This document shows positions 9,269 to 17,596 of a stretch of 64,000 nt of DNA, in pieces (positions within the stretch are counted from its first letter, which is position 1; every line of letters begins with the position of its first letter). Source of the DNA: Marinobacter azerbaijanicus. Its GTDB lineage: Bacteria; Pseudomonadota; Gammaproteobacteria; Pseudomonadales; Oleiphilaceae. The stretch is taken from positions 124,001 to 188,000 of the forward strand of contig NZ_JASSVS010000008.1 in the NCBI RefSeq assembly GCF_030250645.1, read 5' to 3'. The position numbers were made by a program, and so were the translations under genes. The notes under the pieces were generated by a model, which made no database searches, was not told the origin of the DNA, and worked only from the letters and a program-made list of their open reading frames with translations.

Positions 9269-10768
9269 ATGTCTCGTTTGCTGATTGTTGTTGATCGTGC
9301 CAGGGACTGGGCGCCTTATTACCCCAGCGAAGACGTGCTGACCTTTGACCAGTATCTGCAGTTTACAGCGCCGGCGTCCAGCCGGGTGCGGGTCATCAAT
9401 CTTTGTCAGAGCGCCCGTTACCTCAGCCGTGGCTACTATTGTTCGTTGCTGGCGGAGGCCCGCGGCCATCATGTTGTGCCATCGGTAATAACCCTCAACG
9501 ACCTCAGCCGCAAGGGACTGTTCTCCCTGCAGCTGGATGAACTGGATGCCAGTGTTATTAACTGGCTCGAGGCGTCCGGTTCTGAAATTGATCCGGCTTC
9601 TGACGAGAAGAACGCGACCCATGAAGTGCGTATCCGCACTTATTTTGGCCAGGCAGAACATGCTGACCTGAAGCCGGTCGCGCGGGCGCTGTTTGACCGC
9701 TTTCCCTGTCCGATTCTGGAAGTGGTCTTTCGCCGGGGGAAAACCTGGCAGATTGCCTCCATGAAGCCGGGTTGTCCGGCCGACCTCAAAGGTAAAGAAC
9801 AGGATGACTTCGCGGCTGCGTTTGACCGCTTCAGCAGTATGGTCTGGCGAAAGCCCCGCACCCGCCGTCGCTATCGCTTTGATCTGGCTATGCTGGTCAA
9901 TTCCGAAGAGGCAATGCCGCCAAGCGACAGGGAAGCTCTGAACAAGTTCGAGAAAGCCGGTCGTAAACTGGGCATCAATGTGGAGCAGATCAGCCGCCGG
10001 GACTACATGCGGTTGCCGGAATACGACGGCCTGTTCATTCGCGAAACCACGGCCATCGACCATCATACCTACCGTTTTGCCCGCAAGGCCGAAGCCGAGG
10101 GCATGGTGGTCATAGATGACCCGGTGTCCATCCTGCGTTGCACCAACAAGGTCTATCTGGCGGATCTTCTGAATAACAACCGGATACCCACGCCGAAAAC
10201 TCTGATCCTTTCCAAGGACCAGAAAGATAGCGTTGAGCAGGTCATCCGCGAGTTGGGCTTTCCTGCGGTTATCAAGATACCCGACGGCGCCTTCTCGCGA
10301 GGCGTTACCAAGGCTGAGGATGAAAAATCCCTGCGGGCTGGTCTGAAGGAGCTGTTCAAACAGTCTGCACTGGTGCTGGCCCAGGAATACCTTTATACCG
10401 ACTATGACTGGCGCATCGGTGTGTTGGGCGGCCGTGCTATCTATGCCTGCAAGTATTTCATGGTGCAGGGGCACTGGCAGATCTACCAGCATGGTGGCGC
10501 CGAAGTGGACAGTGGTGGTTTCGAAACCATGCCGACCTATGAGGTGCCCCGGAACGTGATCCAGGCGGCGCTCAATGCAACCCGGCTGATCGGTAACGGG
10601 CTCTACGGAGTGGATATAAAGCAGTCCGGCAACCGGGTGGCTGTCATCGAGGTGAACGACAACCCCAGCATCGACGCGGGGGTAGAGGACCGTTTTCTGG
10701 GGGGAGAACTGTATACCCTGATCATGCAGGAGTTCCTGTCCCGCATGGAAGACAATCGCCGCCGTTAG
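9269..10768 (+). CDS. RimK-like ATP-grasp ligase with N-terminal RLAN domain
   Basis: 499-residue protein. Residues 1 to about 170 form the RimK-like N-terminal domain (starting MSRLLIVVDRARDWAPY). Residues about 200-490 form an ATP-grasp ligase: NKVYLADLLNNNRIPTP, AVIKIPDGAFSRGV, LVLAQEYLYTDYDWRIGV, and the metal-binding EVNDNPSIDAG. RimK-type enzymes form amide bonds such as glutamate additions to proteins or metabolites. The ATG at 9269 is chosen over 9260 because GGAGG at 9254-9258 is 10 bases away. A perfect hairpin CGGGCGC/GCGCCCG at 9201-9217 lies in the upstream region. Its stop codon overlaps that of the convergent cation exporter by 3 of 4 shared bases. Confidence 0.9.
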   Translation: MSRLLIVVDRARDWAPYYPSEDVLTFDQYLQFTAPASSRVRVINLCQSARYLSRGYYCSLLAEARGHHVVPSVITLNDLSRKGLFSLQLDELDASVINWLEASGSEIDPASDEKNATHEVRIRTYFGQAEHADLKPVARALFDRFPCPILEVVFRRGKTWQIASMKPGCPADLKGKEQDDFAAAFDRFSSMVWRKPRTRRRYRFDLAMLVNSEEAMPPSDREALNKFEKAGRKLGINVEQISRRDYMRLPEYDGLFIRETTAIDHHTYRFARKAEAEGMVVIDDPVSILRCTNKVYLADLLNNNRIPTPKTLILSKDQKDSVEQVIRELGFPAVIKIPDGAFSRGVTKAEDEKSLRAGLKELFKQSALVLAQEYLYTDYDWRIGVLGGRAIYACKYFMVQGHWQIYQHGGAEVDSGGFETMPTYEVPRNVIQAALNATRLIGNGLYGVDIKQSGNRVAVIEVNDNPSIDAGVEDRFLGGELYTLIMQEFLSRMEDNRRR

Positions 10769-11943
10769 GTGGTCAGATGGTTGTCCGTGTGAGCGTGCCA
10801 GATTCGCAGGCTGCCAAACCATGGGTAGCGTTCCAGCTCCCGGCTGATTCGGCGAGCATCCGGCAGCTCTTCGGATTCGGGAATCTCCATAAACAGTTCC
10901 ATATGGACCTTGTTACGCAGATAGTGGAGTCTCAGCCGGCTGTTGGCCGGCAGCTTGTCGATGTGCTGGTCCAACCGCTCCCGGATCTCCTGTCGGCTGG
11001 GCAGTTGCTCTGAAGTCTGGGGATGGTCCTCGTCGTTCTCGGCATCAATGTGGAAATTGATATCCAAGATATTGTCCAACTGCTCCCGCATTGCGGCTAC
11101 TACCTGCATTCCGATCTGATGCCCCTCGGAAACACTGATTTCAGGTCGCACCACCAGGTGAATATCCAGCATTATGTCGTGACCCATCCGCCGGCTACGG
11201 AGCTCGTGAACGTTCCGCACACCGTCAATGTTGGTAGCGACTTCCTTGAGCATTCTGGTGTCTTCCGGAGAGAGGCCAGTGTCTACCAGCTCTTTGACGC
11301 TGTCCCAGGTAAATTTCCAGCCAATGCGAATAATAATGATGGAAATAACAACAGCAGCCAGGATATCCATCCAGACGTAGCCAAGCATGGCGCCGGCCGT
11401 GGAAAACAGCACAATGATGGATGAAAATGCGTCGGTACGGCTGTGCCAGGCGTTGGCAATGATCAGGTCAGAGCGAATTCTGATGCCTACGTGACGGGTG
11501 TAGCGGTAAATCCATTCCTTGCTACCAACCGATATCGCAGCGGCCACCAGAACAGGCCACTCGGGAAGGTTCACGGCGCTTTCTCCCATAAGCCGAAGCG
11601 TGTTGTCCCACGCCAGGGCTGCACCAACCGCAATCAGAAAACTGCCCAGCACCATGGTGCCCATGGTTTCAATGCGCTGATGTCCGTAGGGGTGGTCAGC
11701 ATCGGGACCTTGACGGGACACACGCATGACCCCCAGAACCACAATATCCGAGGCGACATCACTGAATGAGTGAATACCATCCACCAACAGGGCCTGGGAA
11801 TGAAACAGTAGTCCGCCGATTACCTTGATGACGCCCAGAACGGCATCAAGGACCATGCCAATCACGGTCACCCGGGAAGCGGCTCTGAGTTCCGCAGTCA
11901 GGTTTTCCTGATGTTCTGAGGCCCGGCTCTGGTGGTCTTTCAT
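10765..11943 (-). CDS. Cation diffusion facilitator (CDF) family transporter
   Basis: 392-residue inner-membrane divalent-metal/proton antiporter. CDF signatures: DGIHSFSDVASD (55-66) and DHPYGH (83-88) in the N-terminal helices, and the second metal-site helix with His167 and Asp171 (HSRTDAFSS). Several hydrophobic segments lie between residues 25 and 225. The cytoplasmic C-terminal domain is longer than usual, with what looks like a second ferredoxin-like segment after residue 300. The metal (Zn, Fe, Mn or Co) cannot be told from sequence. Its stop overlaps the RimK-like gene end (TTAG at 10765-10768). Confidence 0.9.
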   Translation of the reverse strand: MKDHQSRASEHQENLTAELRAASRVTVIGMVLDAVLGVIKVIGGLLFHSQALLVDGIHSFSDVASDIVVLGVMRVSRQGPDADHPYGHQRIETMGTMVLGSFLIAVGAALAWDNTLRLMGESAVNLPEWPVLVAAAISVGSKEWIYRYTRHVGIRIRSDLIIANAWHSRTDAFSSIIVLFSTAGAMLGYVWMDILAAVVISIIIIRIGWKFTWDSVKELVDTGLSPEDTRMLKEVATNIDGVRNVHELRSRRMGHDIMLDIHLVVRPEISVSEGHQIGMQVVAAMREQLDNILDINFHIDAENDEDHPQTSEQLPSRQEIRERLDQHIDKLPANSRLRLHYLRNKVHMELFMEIPESEELPDARRISRELERYPWFGSLRIWHAHTDNHLTT

Positions 11944-12214
11944 TAATTTTCTCCAGCGGCTGAGATAGCCAGTATAACGATATTTCCGATTGACTTTGTA
12001 ACAAGCCTGGCAAAGCCAACCCTGGATGATTTATGCACATGCCTGCGAGCTGGCTTCAAGGTGACATCTCGTATCGTCTCTGCCGTCACCCTGATAAAAA
12101 CAAGTTTAACCTATTGAAAACATTGAAAAAATAAACTGGTTAAAAAATGATCAATCTGTAGACTGGCGCGGATATCAAGGGTTCGACGGGGTTGCCCCGC
12201 GATTTTCAACAGGG

Positions 12215-12306
12215 TTATCCACAGATTCCGTGGAAAAGGTCACAACACCTTAACGCTACAGACATTTAGCTGTCATGTGAGTGGTGTAAGGCGATGCTGT
12301 GGAAAA
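12215..12306. promoter_or_regulatory. DnaA-box cluster upstream of pyrD
   Basis: The 406-bp gap 11944-12349 has no credible gene. It is AT-rich around 12100-12165. It contains a perfect DnaA box TTATCCACA (12215-12223) and a one-mismatch box on the other strand (TGTGGAAAA, 12298-12306). A weaker CGTGGAAAA is at 12230-12238. A possible -10 element TATACT (12314-12319) lies just after the second box. Whether DnaA binds here is inference. Confidence 0.5.
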
Positions 12307-12349
12307 GTTCCGGTATACTCCGCGTCATTCTCGATCAGGGAGATTCTGT

Positions 12350-13369
12350 ATGTACGGCATTATGCGTGAACTACTGTTCCGGCTGCCACCGGAAACTGCC
12401 CATAACCTGACCCTGTCCAGCCTGGACGTGGCCGGAAAGCTTGGATTGCTCAATACATTTGTGAGCCGGCCGGCGCCGCTCCCCGTGCGGGTAATGGGCC
12501 TGGATTTCCCGAATCCGGTAGGCCTGGCTGCCGGTCTGGACAAGAATGCGGATCATCTGGACGCCCTGGGGCAGTTGGGTTTCGGGTTTATTGAAGTGGG
12601 CACTGTCACGCCCCTCGCCCAACCGGGCAACCCCAGGCCGCGCATGTTCCGGCTTCCTGAGCATCAGGCCATTATCAACCGGATGGGTTTCAATAACCAC
12701 GGCCTTGATCATTTGCTGGAGCGTGTGGACAGGCGTCATTACGACGGTGTACTGGGCATCAATGTCGGCAAAAACAAAGTGACGCCCAATGAGGAATCGG
12801 AATCGGATTATCGCAAGGGTATTGCGGCTGTATACTCCCGTGCCGATTACATCACCGTGAATGTTTCATCCCCCAATACGCCCGGACTGCGGGATCTTCA
12901 ATTCGGTGACTCACTGAAAGGCCTTATGTACGCCATCAAGGATGAGCAGGCCCGTTGTGAAAAAGAGCATGGTCGTTATGTGCCTCTGGCGGTGAAAATC
13001 GCTCCTGATATGGATGATGATGGAATAGGTTTTGTGGCTGCGGCCCTGAAAGAGTCGGGGCTGGATGGGGTTATCGCCACCAATACCACTATCAGCCGCG
13101 AAGCCGTTGCCGGGCACAGATATGCAGACGAAGCCGGCGGTCTGAGCGGTGCCCCGGTGCGGGAACCTTCCACCCGGGTGATCCAGGCGCTTTACGCAGA
13201 GCTGGGGGATTCATTGCCCATTATCGGGGTAGGCGGTATTACGGATGGTGACAGCGCAGCTGAAAAGATCCGGGCCGGGGCAAAGCTGGTACAGGTGTAT
13301 ACCGGCTTTATCTATCGCGGGCCGGCACTGATAAGGGAATCGGTTGAGGCAATTCGACGTCTGGGATGA
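12350..13369 (+). CDS. pyrD: Dihydroorotate dehydrogenase (quinone), class 2
   Basis: 339-residue FMN enzyme, membrane-associated, that oxidises dihydroorotate to orotate with ubiquinone. The class 2 N-terminal helical extension ([20 protein letters not shown]) is present. Motifs: [42 protein letters not shown] with the catalytic serine, and IGVGGITDG near the FMN phosphate. The ATG at 12350 has GGGAG 7 bases upstream; an upstream in-frame GTG at 12299 lacks family similarity. Length equals E. coli PyrD within 3 residues. Confidence 0.96.
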   Translation: MYGIMRELLFRLPPETAHNLTLSSLDVAGKLGLLNTFVSRPAPLPVRVMGLDFPNPVGLAAGLDKNADHLDALGQLGFGFIEVGTVTPLAQPGNPRPRMFRLPEHQAIINRMGFNNHGLDHLLERVDRRHYDGVLGINVGKNKVTPNEESESDYRKGIAAVYSRADYITVNVSSPNTPGLRDLQFGDSLKGLMYAIKDEQARCEKEHGRYVPLAVKIAPDMDDDGIGFVAAALKESGLDGVIATNTTISREAVAGHRYADEAGGLSGAPVREPSTRVIQALYAELGDSLPIIGVGGITDGDSAAEKIRAGAKLVQVYTGFIYRGPALIRESVEAIRRLG

Positions 13370-13403
13370 GGGTTTCTGGCAACCGTGGGGGCAGAAATAA
13401 GGT

Positions 13404-13479
13404 GGGCCCGCTAAGCGGGCCCGTGCGGGGAACGAACCCCGTGGCGCTTCATCGCATGGTACGGGTCGGGAGGACCCGT
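13404..13479. other. Three consecutive stem-loops between pyrD and rmf
   Basis: Perfect hairpins follow one another: GGGCCCGC/GCGGGCCC (13404-13422), CGGGG/CCCCG around 13426-13441, and ACGGGTC/GACCCGT (13461-13479). They lie between the convergent ends of pyrD and rmf. There is no long T-run on either strand. They could be the shared terminator/3'-end structure or a small structured RNA. Confidence 0.5.
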
Positions 13480-13563
13480 TTGGTTTGCTCTGAGTACTGC
13501 GTCAAATTGTGTTGTTGATTATTGAAAGATCAGATTAAAGATTCGGGGCTTTGGCAAACACCG

Positions 13564-13773
13564 TCATGCAGTTACGTTTGCCAGTTTGTGGATACCGGAT
13601 ACGCCGGTCATGCCCTCCCATTGATCTGTGCGGCCTTCTCGCCACCCGTTGAGCCACTCCTGGCGAACTTCCGGCTGTTCCAACGGGCAGCTGTCTTTTG
13701 CTTTACCGGACACGCCGGCCAGATAACCCCGTTTGAATGCACGAGCGTACATATCTCTTTTCTGTCTTTTCAT
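13564..13773 (-). CDS. rmf: Ribosome modulation factor
   Basis: 69-residue basic protein that dimerises 70S ribosomes into inactive 100S particles in stationary phase. It begins MKRQKRDMYARAFKRGYLAG, matching the E. coli RMF start, and keeps CPLEQPEVRQEWLNGWREGR. The ATG has AGGA 6 bases upstream. It is longer than E. coli RMF (55 residues) by a C-terminal tail (TGVSGIHKLANVTA), as in Pseudomonas relatives. Confidence 0.95.
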   Translation of the reverse strand: MKRQKRDMYARAFKRGYLAGVSGKAKDSCPLEQPEVRQEWLNGWREGRTDQWEGMTGVSGIHKLANVTA

Positions 13774-13981
13774 GCCGTTCCTCACTAATGGATTAACAGA
13801 ACAAGCGTGTACACATCTGCAGTGGCCGGGACTTGGGACAACCCTTCCGGGGTAACCCACTATTGTCACGTGTGGCCAGAGCAGTCAGGATCCTGTTAAC
13901 AGAGAGCTTTTTTTTCGGCTCCCCGGAACGACGCGTCACCTACAAGGTAAGACTAAGCCAGCGCCCTTGTACACTATTTAT

Positions 13982-13995
13982 TTCATCTAGATGAA
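13982..13995. promoter_or_regulatory. 14-bp perfect palindrome upstream of rlmKL
   Basis: The gap 13774-14096 between the divergent rmf and rlmKL genes shows no gene. It contains a perfect palindrome TTCATCTAGATGAA, about 100 bases before the rlmKL start, that could be an operator. No regulator can be assigned. Confidence 0.3.
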
Positions 13996-14096
13996 GCTTC
14001 TCTTATAGTTGTGTGACATAACAAATCCGTGAAAACCGTGGAAATCGCGCTAATCCCACGGCCTTAGCTACACCAGTAACGACTCAGGAGTCGCAC

Positions 14097-16280
14097 GTGT
14101 CAGACCTTAACTTTTTCGTAACCTGCCCGAAGGGCCTGGAGTATCTGCTGGAGGACGAACTGCGTACCTTTGGCATGGACCCGGTCCGCAATGCGCCGGC
14201 AGGCGTCTGGGCCAACGGCAACCTGGAGAGCGGCTATCGTGCCTGTCTGTGGTCGAGGCTGGCGAACCGCGTCATTCTTCACCTGGCGGATGTAGACGCC
14301 ACCTCTGATGAACAGATGCTCGGTGGCGTGACCGATCTTGAGTGGCAGCAGCATATTCCGGCAAACGGCAGTTTCCGCGTCAACTTTGTGGGCCAGAATG
14401 AGGCCATCCGCAACACCCAATACGGTGCCCAGCGCGTAAAGGACGGCATTGTCGACCGTTTGCGTAGCGCCAGTGGCCAGCGGCCTTCGGTGGATGCAAA
14501 GAACCCGGATGTGACGGTTTCCGCCCGCCTCAATCGCGGCAAGCTGTCGGTGGGCGTTGAGCTCAGTGGCGACAGCCTGCACAAGCGCGGCTATCGCACC
14601 GAGAAAGGTGCTGCGCCGCTGAAGGAAAACCTGGCGGCGGCCTTGCTGATTCGATGTGGCTGGCCGGACATGGCAAAAGCGGGGGGTGATTTCATCGACC
14701 CCATGTGTGGCTCCGGCACGCTGGTGATCGAGGCAGCCATGATGGCCCTGGACCTGGCGCCGGGCCGCAAGCGCGAGCGGTTCGGTTTTGAGCGCTGGCT
14801 GGGTCACCAGCCTGATCTTTGGCTGGCGTTGCGCCAGGAGGCCGAGAAGCGTGCCTATGAAGGCAAACAGGGCATCGATGGCCGTATGCCCCTGTTTCTT
14901 GGGTTCGACCAGGACAGGGGGGTTGTCCAGACAGCCAGAAATAACCTCCAGCGCGCGGGCCTTGAAAGCATCGTAAAGGTTGAGCAGCGGGCTGTTGATG
15001 AGTTCACCCGAGGCGAAGACTGGGCGGCACAAGGTCTGGTGCTGGTGAATCCACCCTATGGCGAGCGTCTGAGCGAACGTAAAGAGCTGGGCAGTCTGTA
15101 TCAAAGTCTGGGCGAAGCCGTAAAGGCCTCACTGCCCGGCTGGCGGCTGGGGGTGTTCACCGGCGCCCCGGAATACGGCAAATCCATAGGGTTGCGTAGC
15201 TACAAGCAGTACCGCCTTTACAATGGCAAACTGCCGGCCCAGCTGCTGCTGTTCAATGTGGACGATGTCAGCGCCATGACGCCGAGGGAACCGGATGTGC
15301 CAGGGGAGGTGACGCCGCGGATCGCAAACGAGGAGCGTGCCGCCATGCTGCGCAACCGTCTCCGGAAGAACCTGAAAACGGTGGGCCAGTGGGCCCGCAA
15401 GCAGGGCATTGGATGCTATCGCCTGTACGATGCGGATATGCCGGAATTCGCCCTGGCTATCGACATTTACGAGGGCCGCGTGCATGTCCAGGAATACGCG
15501 GCTCCCAAATCTGTCGATGAACGCTCTGCCCGGGAGAGATTGGCAGAAGCACTTGCAGTGATCCCGGAAGCGATTGGTGTGGATCGTGAAGCTATGGTCT
15601 GCAAGCAGCGCCAGCGGCAGACCGGCACCAGTCAGTACGAAAAGCAGGCGGCCAGTGGTGAATTCTTCAACGTTCACGAGCATGGTTGCGTGCTGAAGGT
15701 GAACCTCAAGGATTATCTGGACACGGGTCTGTTTCTTGACCACCGCCCGGTCCGGCACTGGATTCAGCAGCATGCCGCTGGCAAGCGGTTTCTGAACCTG
15801 TTCTGTTACACCGGGGCGGCCACCGTTCACGCTGCGGTGGGCGGCGCGACGCGTTCACTGAGCCTGGATATGTCGAAGACGTATGTTAACTGGGCGCAGG
15901 AAAATCTCGCACTTAATGGTGCCGATCTGACCCATCACCGGGTGGAGCAGGCGGACTGCCTGGCCTGGCTGGCTGGCAAGCCGTCCGCTGACCAGCGGTT
16001 TGACCTGATCTTCATGGACCCGCCCACCTTCTCGAACTCTGCCCGCATGGCCGGGGTGCTGGATATCCAGAAGGATCATGGCCGGCTGATCCGGCAGGCG
16101 ATGCAGCGGTTAACATCTGAGGGATTATTGATTTTCTCGACCAATTTCAGGCGCTTCAAACTCGATGAAAGCCTGGAGGACGAGTTTGCCATTGAAGAGG
16201 TGACCCGCGACACGCTCGACCGGGACTTTCAGCGCAATGCGCGGATTCACCGCTGCTGGCACATCAGAACTCGTATTTGA
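14097..16280 (+). CDS. rlmKL: Bifunctional 23S rRNA methyltransferase RlmKL (m2G2445 / m7G2069)
   Basis: 727-residue fusion enzyme. The N-terminal THUMP domain (about 45-155) binds RNA. The RlmL methyltransferase follows, with FIDPMCGSGTLVIEAA near residue 197 and the catalytic NPPYGERL. The C-terminal RlmK methyltransferase carries FLNLFCYTGAATVHA and DPPTFSNSARM. The start is GTG with AGGAG 6 bases upstream. The 3' end overlaps the convergent outer-membrane protein gene by 17 bp. Length is slightly above E. coli RlmKL (702). Confidence 0.95.
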   Translation: MSDLNFFVTCPKGLEYLLEDELRTFGMDPVRNAPAGVWANGNLESGYRACLWSRLANRVILHLADVDATSDEQMLGGVTDLEWQQHIPANGSFRVNFVGQNEAIRNTQYGAQRVKDGIVDRLRSASGQRPSVDAKNPDVTVSARLNRGKLSVGVELSGDSLHKRGYRTEKGAAPLKENLAAALLIRCGWPDMAKAGGDFIDPMCGSGTLVIEAAMMALDLAPGRKRERFGFERWLGHQPDLWLALRQEAEKRAYEGKQGIDGRMPLFLGFDQDRGVVQTARNNLQRAGLESIVKVEQRAVDEFTRGEDWAAQGLVLVNPPYGERLSERKELGSLYQSLGEAVKASLPGWRLGVFTGAPEYGKSIGLRSYKQYRLYNGKLPAQLLLFNVDDVSAMTPREPDVPGEVTPRIANEERAAMLRNRLRKNLKTVGQWARKQGIGCYRLYDADMPEFALAIDIYEGRVHVQEYAAPKSVDERSARERLAEALAVIPEAIGVDREAMVCKQRQRQTGTSQYEKQAASGEFFNVHEHGCVLKVNLKDYLDTGLFLDHRPVRHWIQQHAAGKRFLNLFCYTGAATVHAAVGGATRSLSLDMSKTYVNWAQENLALNGADLTHHRVEQADCLAWLAGKPSADQRFDLIFMDPPTFSNSARMAGVLDIQKDHGRLIRQAMQRLTSEGLLIFSTNFRRFKLDESLEDEFAIEEVTRDTLDRDFQRNARIHRCWHIRTRI

Positions 16281-16890
16281 AACCTGTAGAGAACTGGAAG
16301 GTATTGGCGCCGGTTTCGGTATCCTCAAACAGCCGGCCGCCTTCCAGGACGATGAAACCGTTATCGACCACTTCGAAATCCATGCCAAGGATCCAGCTGA
16401 CGCTGAACGAGCTGTCGGGGTATTCGTCTGCCAGTGAGGCGTAGGGAGAGCGGTCATCCGGGTCGGCTTCGCGCGCCTTGCCGAGGGGAGTCAGAGTGGC
16501 TACCCCGTCAATATGGGAAAATCCGAACTGGGCGTAGGCATTGGCGTAGTTGGTGATGGGGTAATGGCCGCCAATGTACCAACTGGCAAAATAATTGATG
16601 TCCAGTTCCAGCTCGTTGTCGATTTCACCCGTTGTGGTGCCCGCGCCCGCGCGGATCTCAACATGAAAATGGTCTGAGATGTGTGTCCCCAGTACCATTG
16701 AGCCCGTGGAGGACCAGGTTGTTTCAAGAGTACTCTGACCCACGGAACGGTGATTAAGGGCAGTGGCCAGTATCCCGATATAGGTCATGCCTTCGCGCGA
16801 TTTCTTATTCTGGGCGATGGCCGTTGTGGCGGTCAGCAGGGCTGCCGTTAGCAGGGCAGCCGTGGAGATATGTCGCAACAGGGTGTTCAT
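16264..16890 (-). CDS. Outer-membrane beta-barrel protein, small porin-like
   Basis: 208 residues with a signal peptide (1-26, ending TTAIAQ). The rest shows alternating hydrophobic strands and ends in a C-terminal phenylalanine (FKYEF), the usual Bam recognition signal. The pattern (GTHISDHFHVEIRAG, YIGGHYPITNYANAYAQFGFS, ILGMDFEVVDNGFIVLEGG) resembles the outer-membrane beta-barrel domain family of about 8 strands. Function is not known. It overlaps the rlmKL end by 17 bp in convergent orientation. Confidence 0.8.
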   Translation of the reverse strand: MNTLLRHISTAALLTAALLTATTAIAQNKKSREGMTYIGILATALNHRSVGQSTLETTWSSTGSMVLGTHISDHFHVEIRAGAGTTTGEIDNELELDINYFASWYIGGHYPITNYANAYAQFGFSHIDGVATLTPLGKAREADPDDRSPYASLADEYPDSSFSVSWILGMDFEVVDNGFIVLEGGRLFEDTETGANTFQFSTGFKYEF

Positions 16891-16998
16891 TGTTATCAGG
16901 CTTCCTGGCGTTGTCGGATTCCGACAGATTCTGCCTTCTGTAACTGTTTGTTACGTCGACACAAGTCACAGTTCGCCCTGCTCGCGGGGTTGTACTAT

Positions 16999-17484
16999 TC
17001 AGGTCTGGTCGAAGAGTCCCTCTTCGCGGGCGATGAGAAGTAACGCATAGACCCCATTTTCCGGAAGCTGAGGTTCAAGGCCCTCGTCTGACAACAGCTG
17101 ACGGCGGCGGTCATCAAGGTCTTCCCGGGGCATGGTGGTGATGAGTTCCTCAACGCCGGCGATTTCGAAGGGGGCATCCATGCTGACGGCGGTGAAGATA
17201 AGGTCCACCAGAATTTCATCCGGGTCCATGCCGTCAACGTAAACGGTCTGGTCGGGCAGATCCTGGTGGAGCTCCTGGGCCAGCTCGATCAGCGGCACGC
17301 CCTGTTCCTCCAGATAAAGGAGGTCAATGTCGCCAAGATCGGCATCTTCGGGAATCCATTCGTCGGCAGGCGCGATGACGACCGTTTTCATCTGTCCGTC
17401 TTCCAGCGACCAGGCCATGGCCACGGGAAACAGCACGTCGTCGGTCTGGCAGTATTCGATATCGAGAAAACGTGGTGCGGGCAA
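16999..17484 (-). CDS. Conserved hypothetical protein, possibly DnaQ-like fold
   Basis: 161-residue acidic protein. I choose the TTG at 17482-17484 (ribosome site GGAGAG about 7 bases upstream), giving MPAPRFLDIEYCQTDDVLFP; a longer open frame upstream to 17574 lacks protein-like composition. FLDIEYC followed by a VAMAWSLEDG strand, then VYVDGMDPDEILVDLIF, resembles motifs I and II of DEDD exonucleases, but a clear motif III with His/Tyr-Asp is not evident. Exonuclease activity is therefore uncertain. It is divergent from apeB with 112 bp between starts. Confidence 0.65.
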   Translation of the reverse strand: MPAPRFLDIEYCQTDDVLFPVAMAWSLEDGQMKTVVIAPADEWIPEDADLGDIDLLYLEEQGVPLIELAQELHQDLPDQTVYVDGMDPDEILVDLIFTAVSMDAPFEIAGVEELITTMPREDLDDRRRQLLSDEGLEPQLPENGVYALLLIAREEGLFDQT

Positions 17485-17596
17485 GGTACACTCTCCGGGT
17501 AGCCGGGCTGCACTCTGGCAGCCGTTTTGTACGGATATGACGTCGGGCGCCATCATGCCATACTGGCGCCGCAATTATCAGTTTATCAGGAACATC

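Noticed and set aside
9224..10822. 532-codon antisense frame inside the RimK-like gene
   Set aside because: The plus-strand protein shows full ATP-grasp motifs; the opposite frame is a codon-bias shadow.
12100..12310. Replication origin
   Set aside because: Only one perfect and two imperfect DnaA boxes, with no dnaA, gyrB, parAB or other origin genes in the window.
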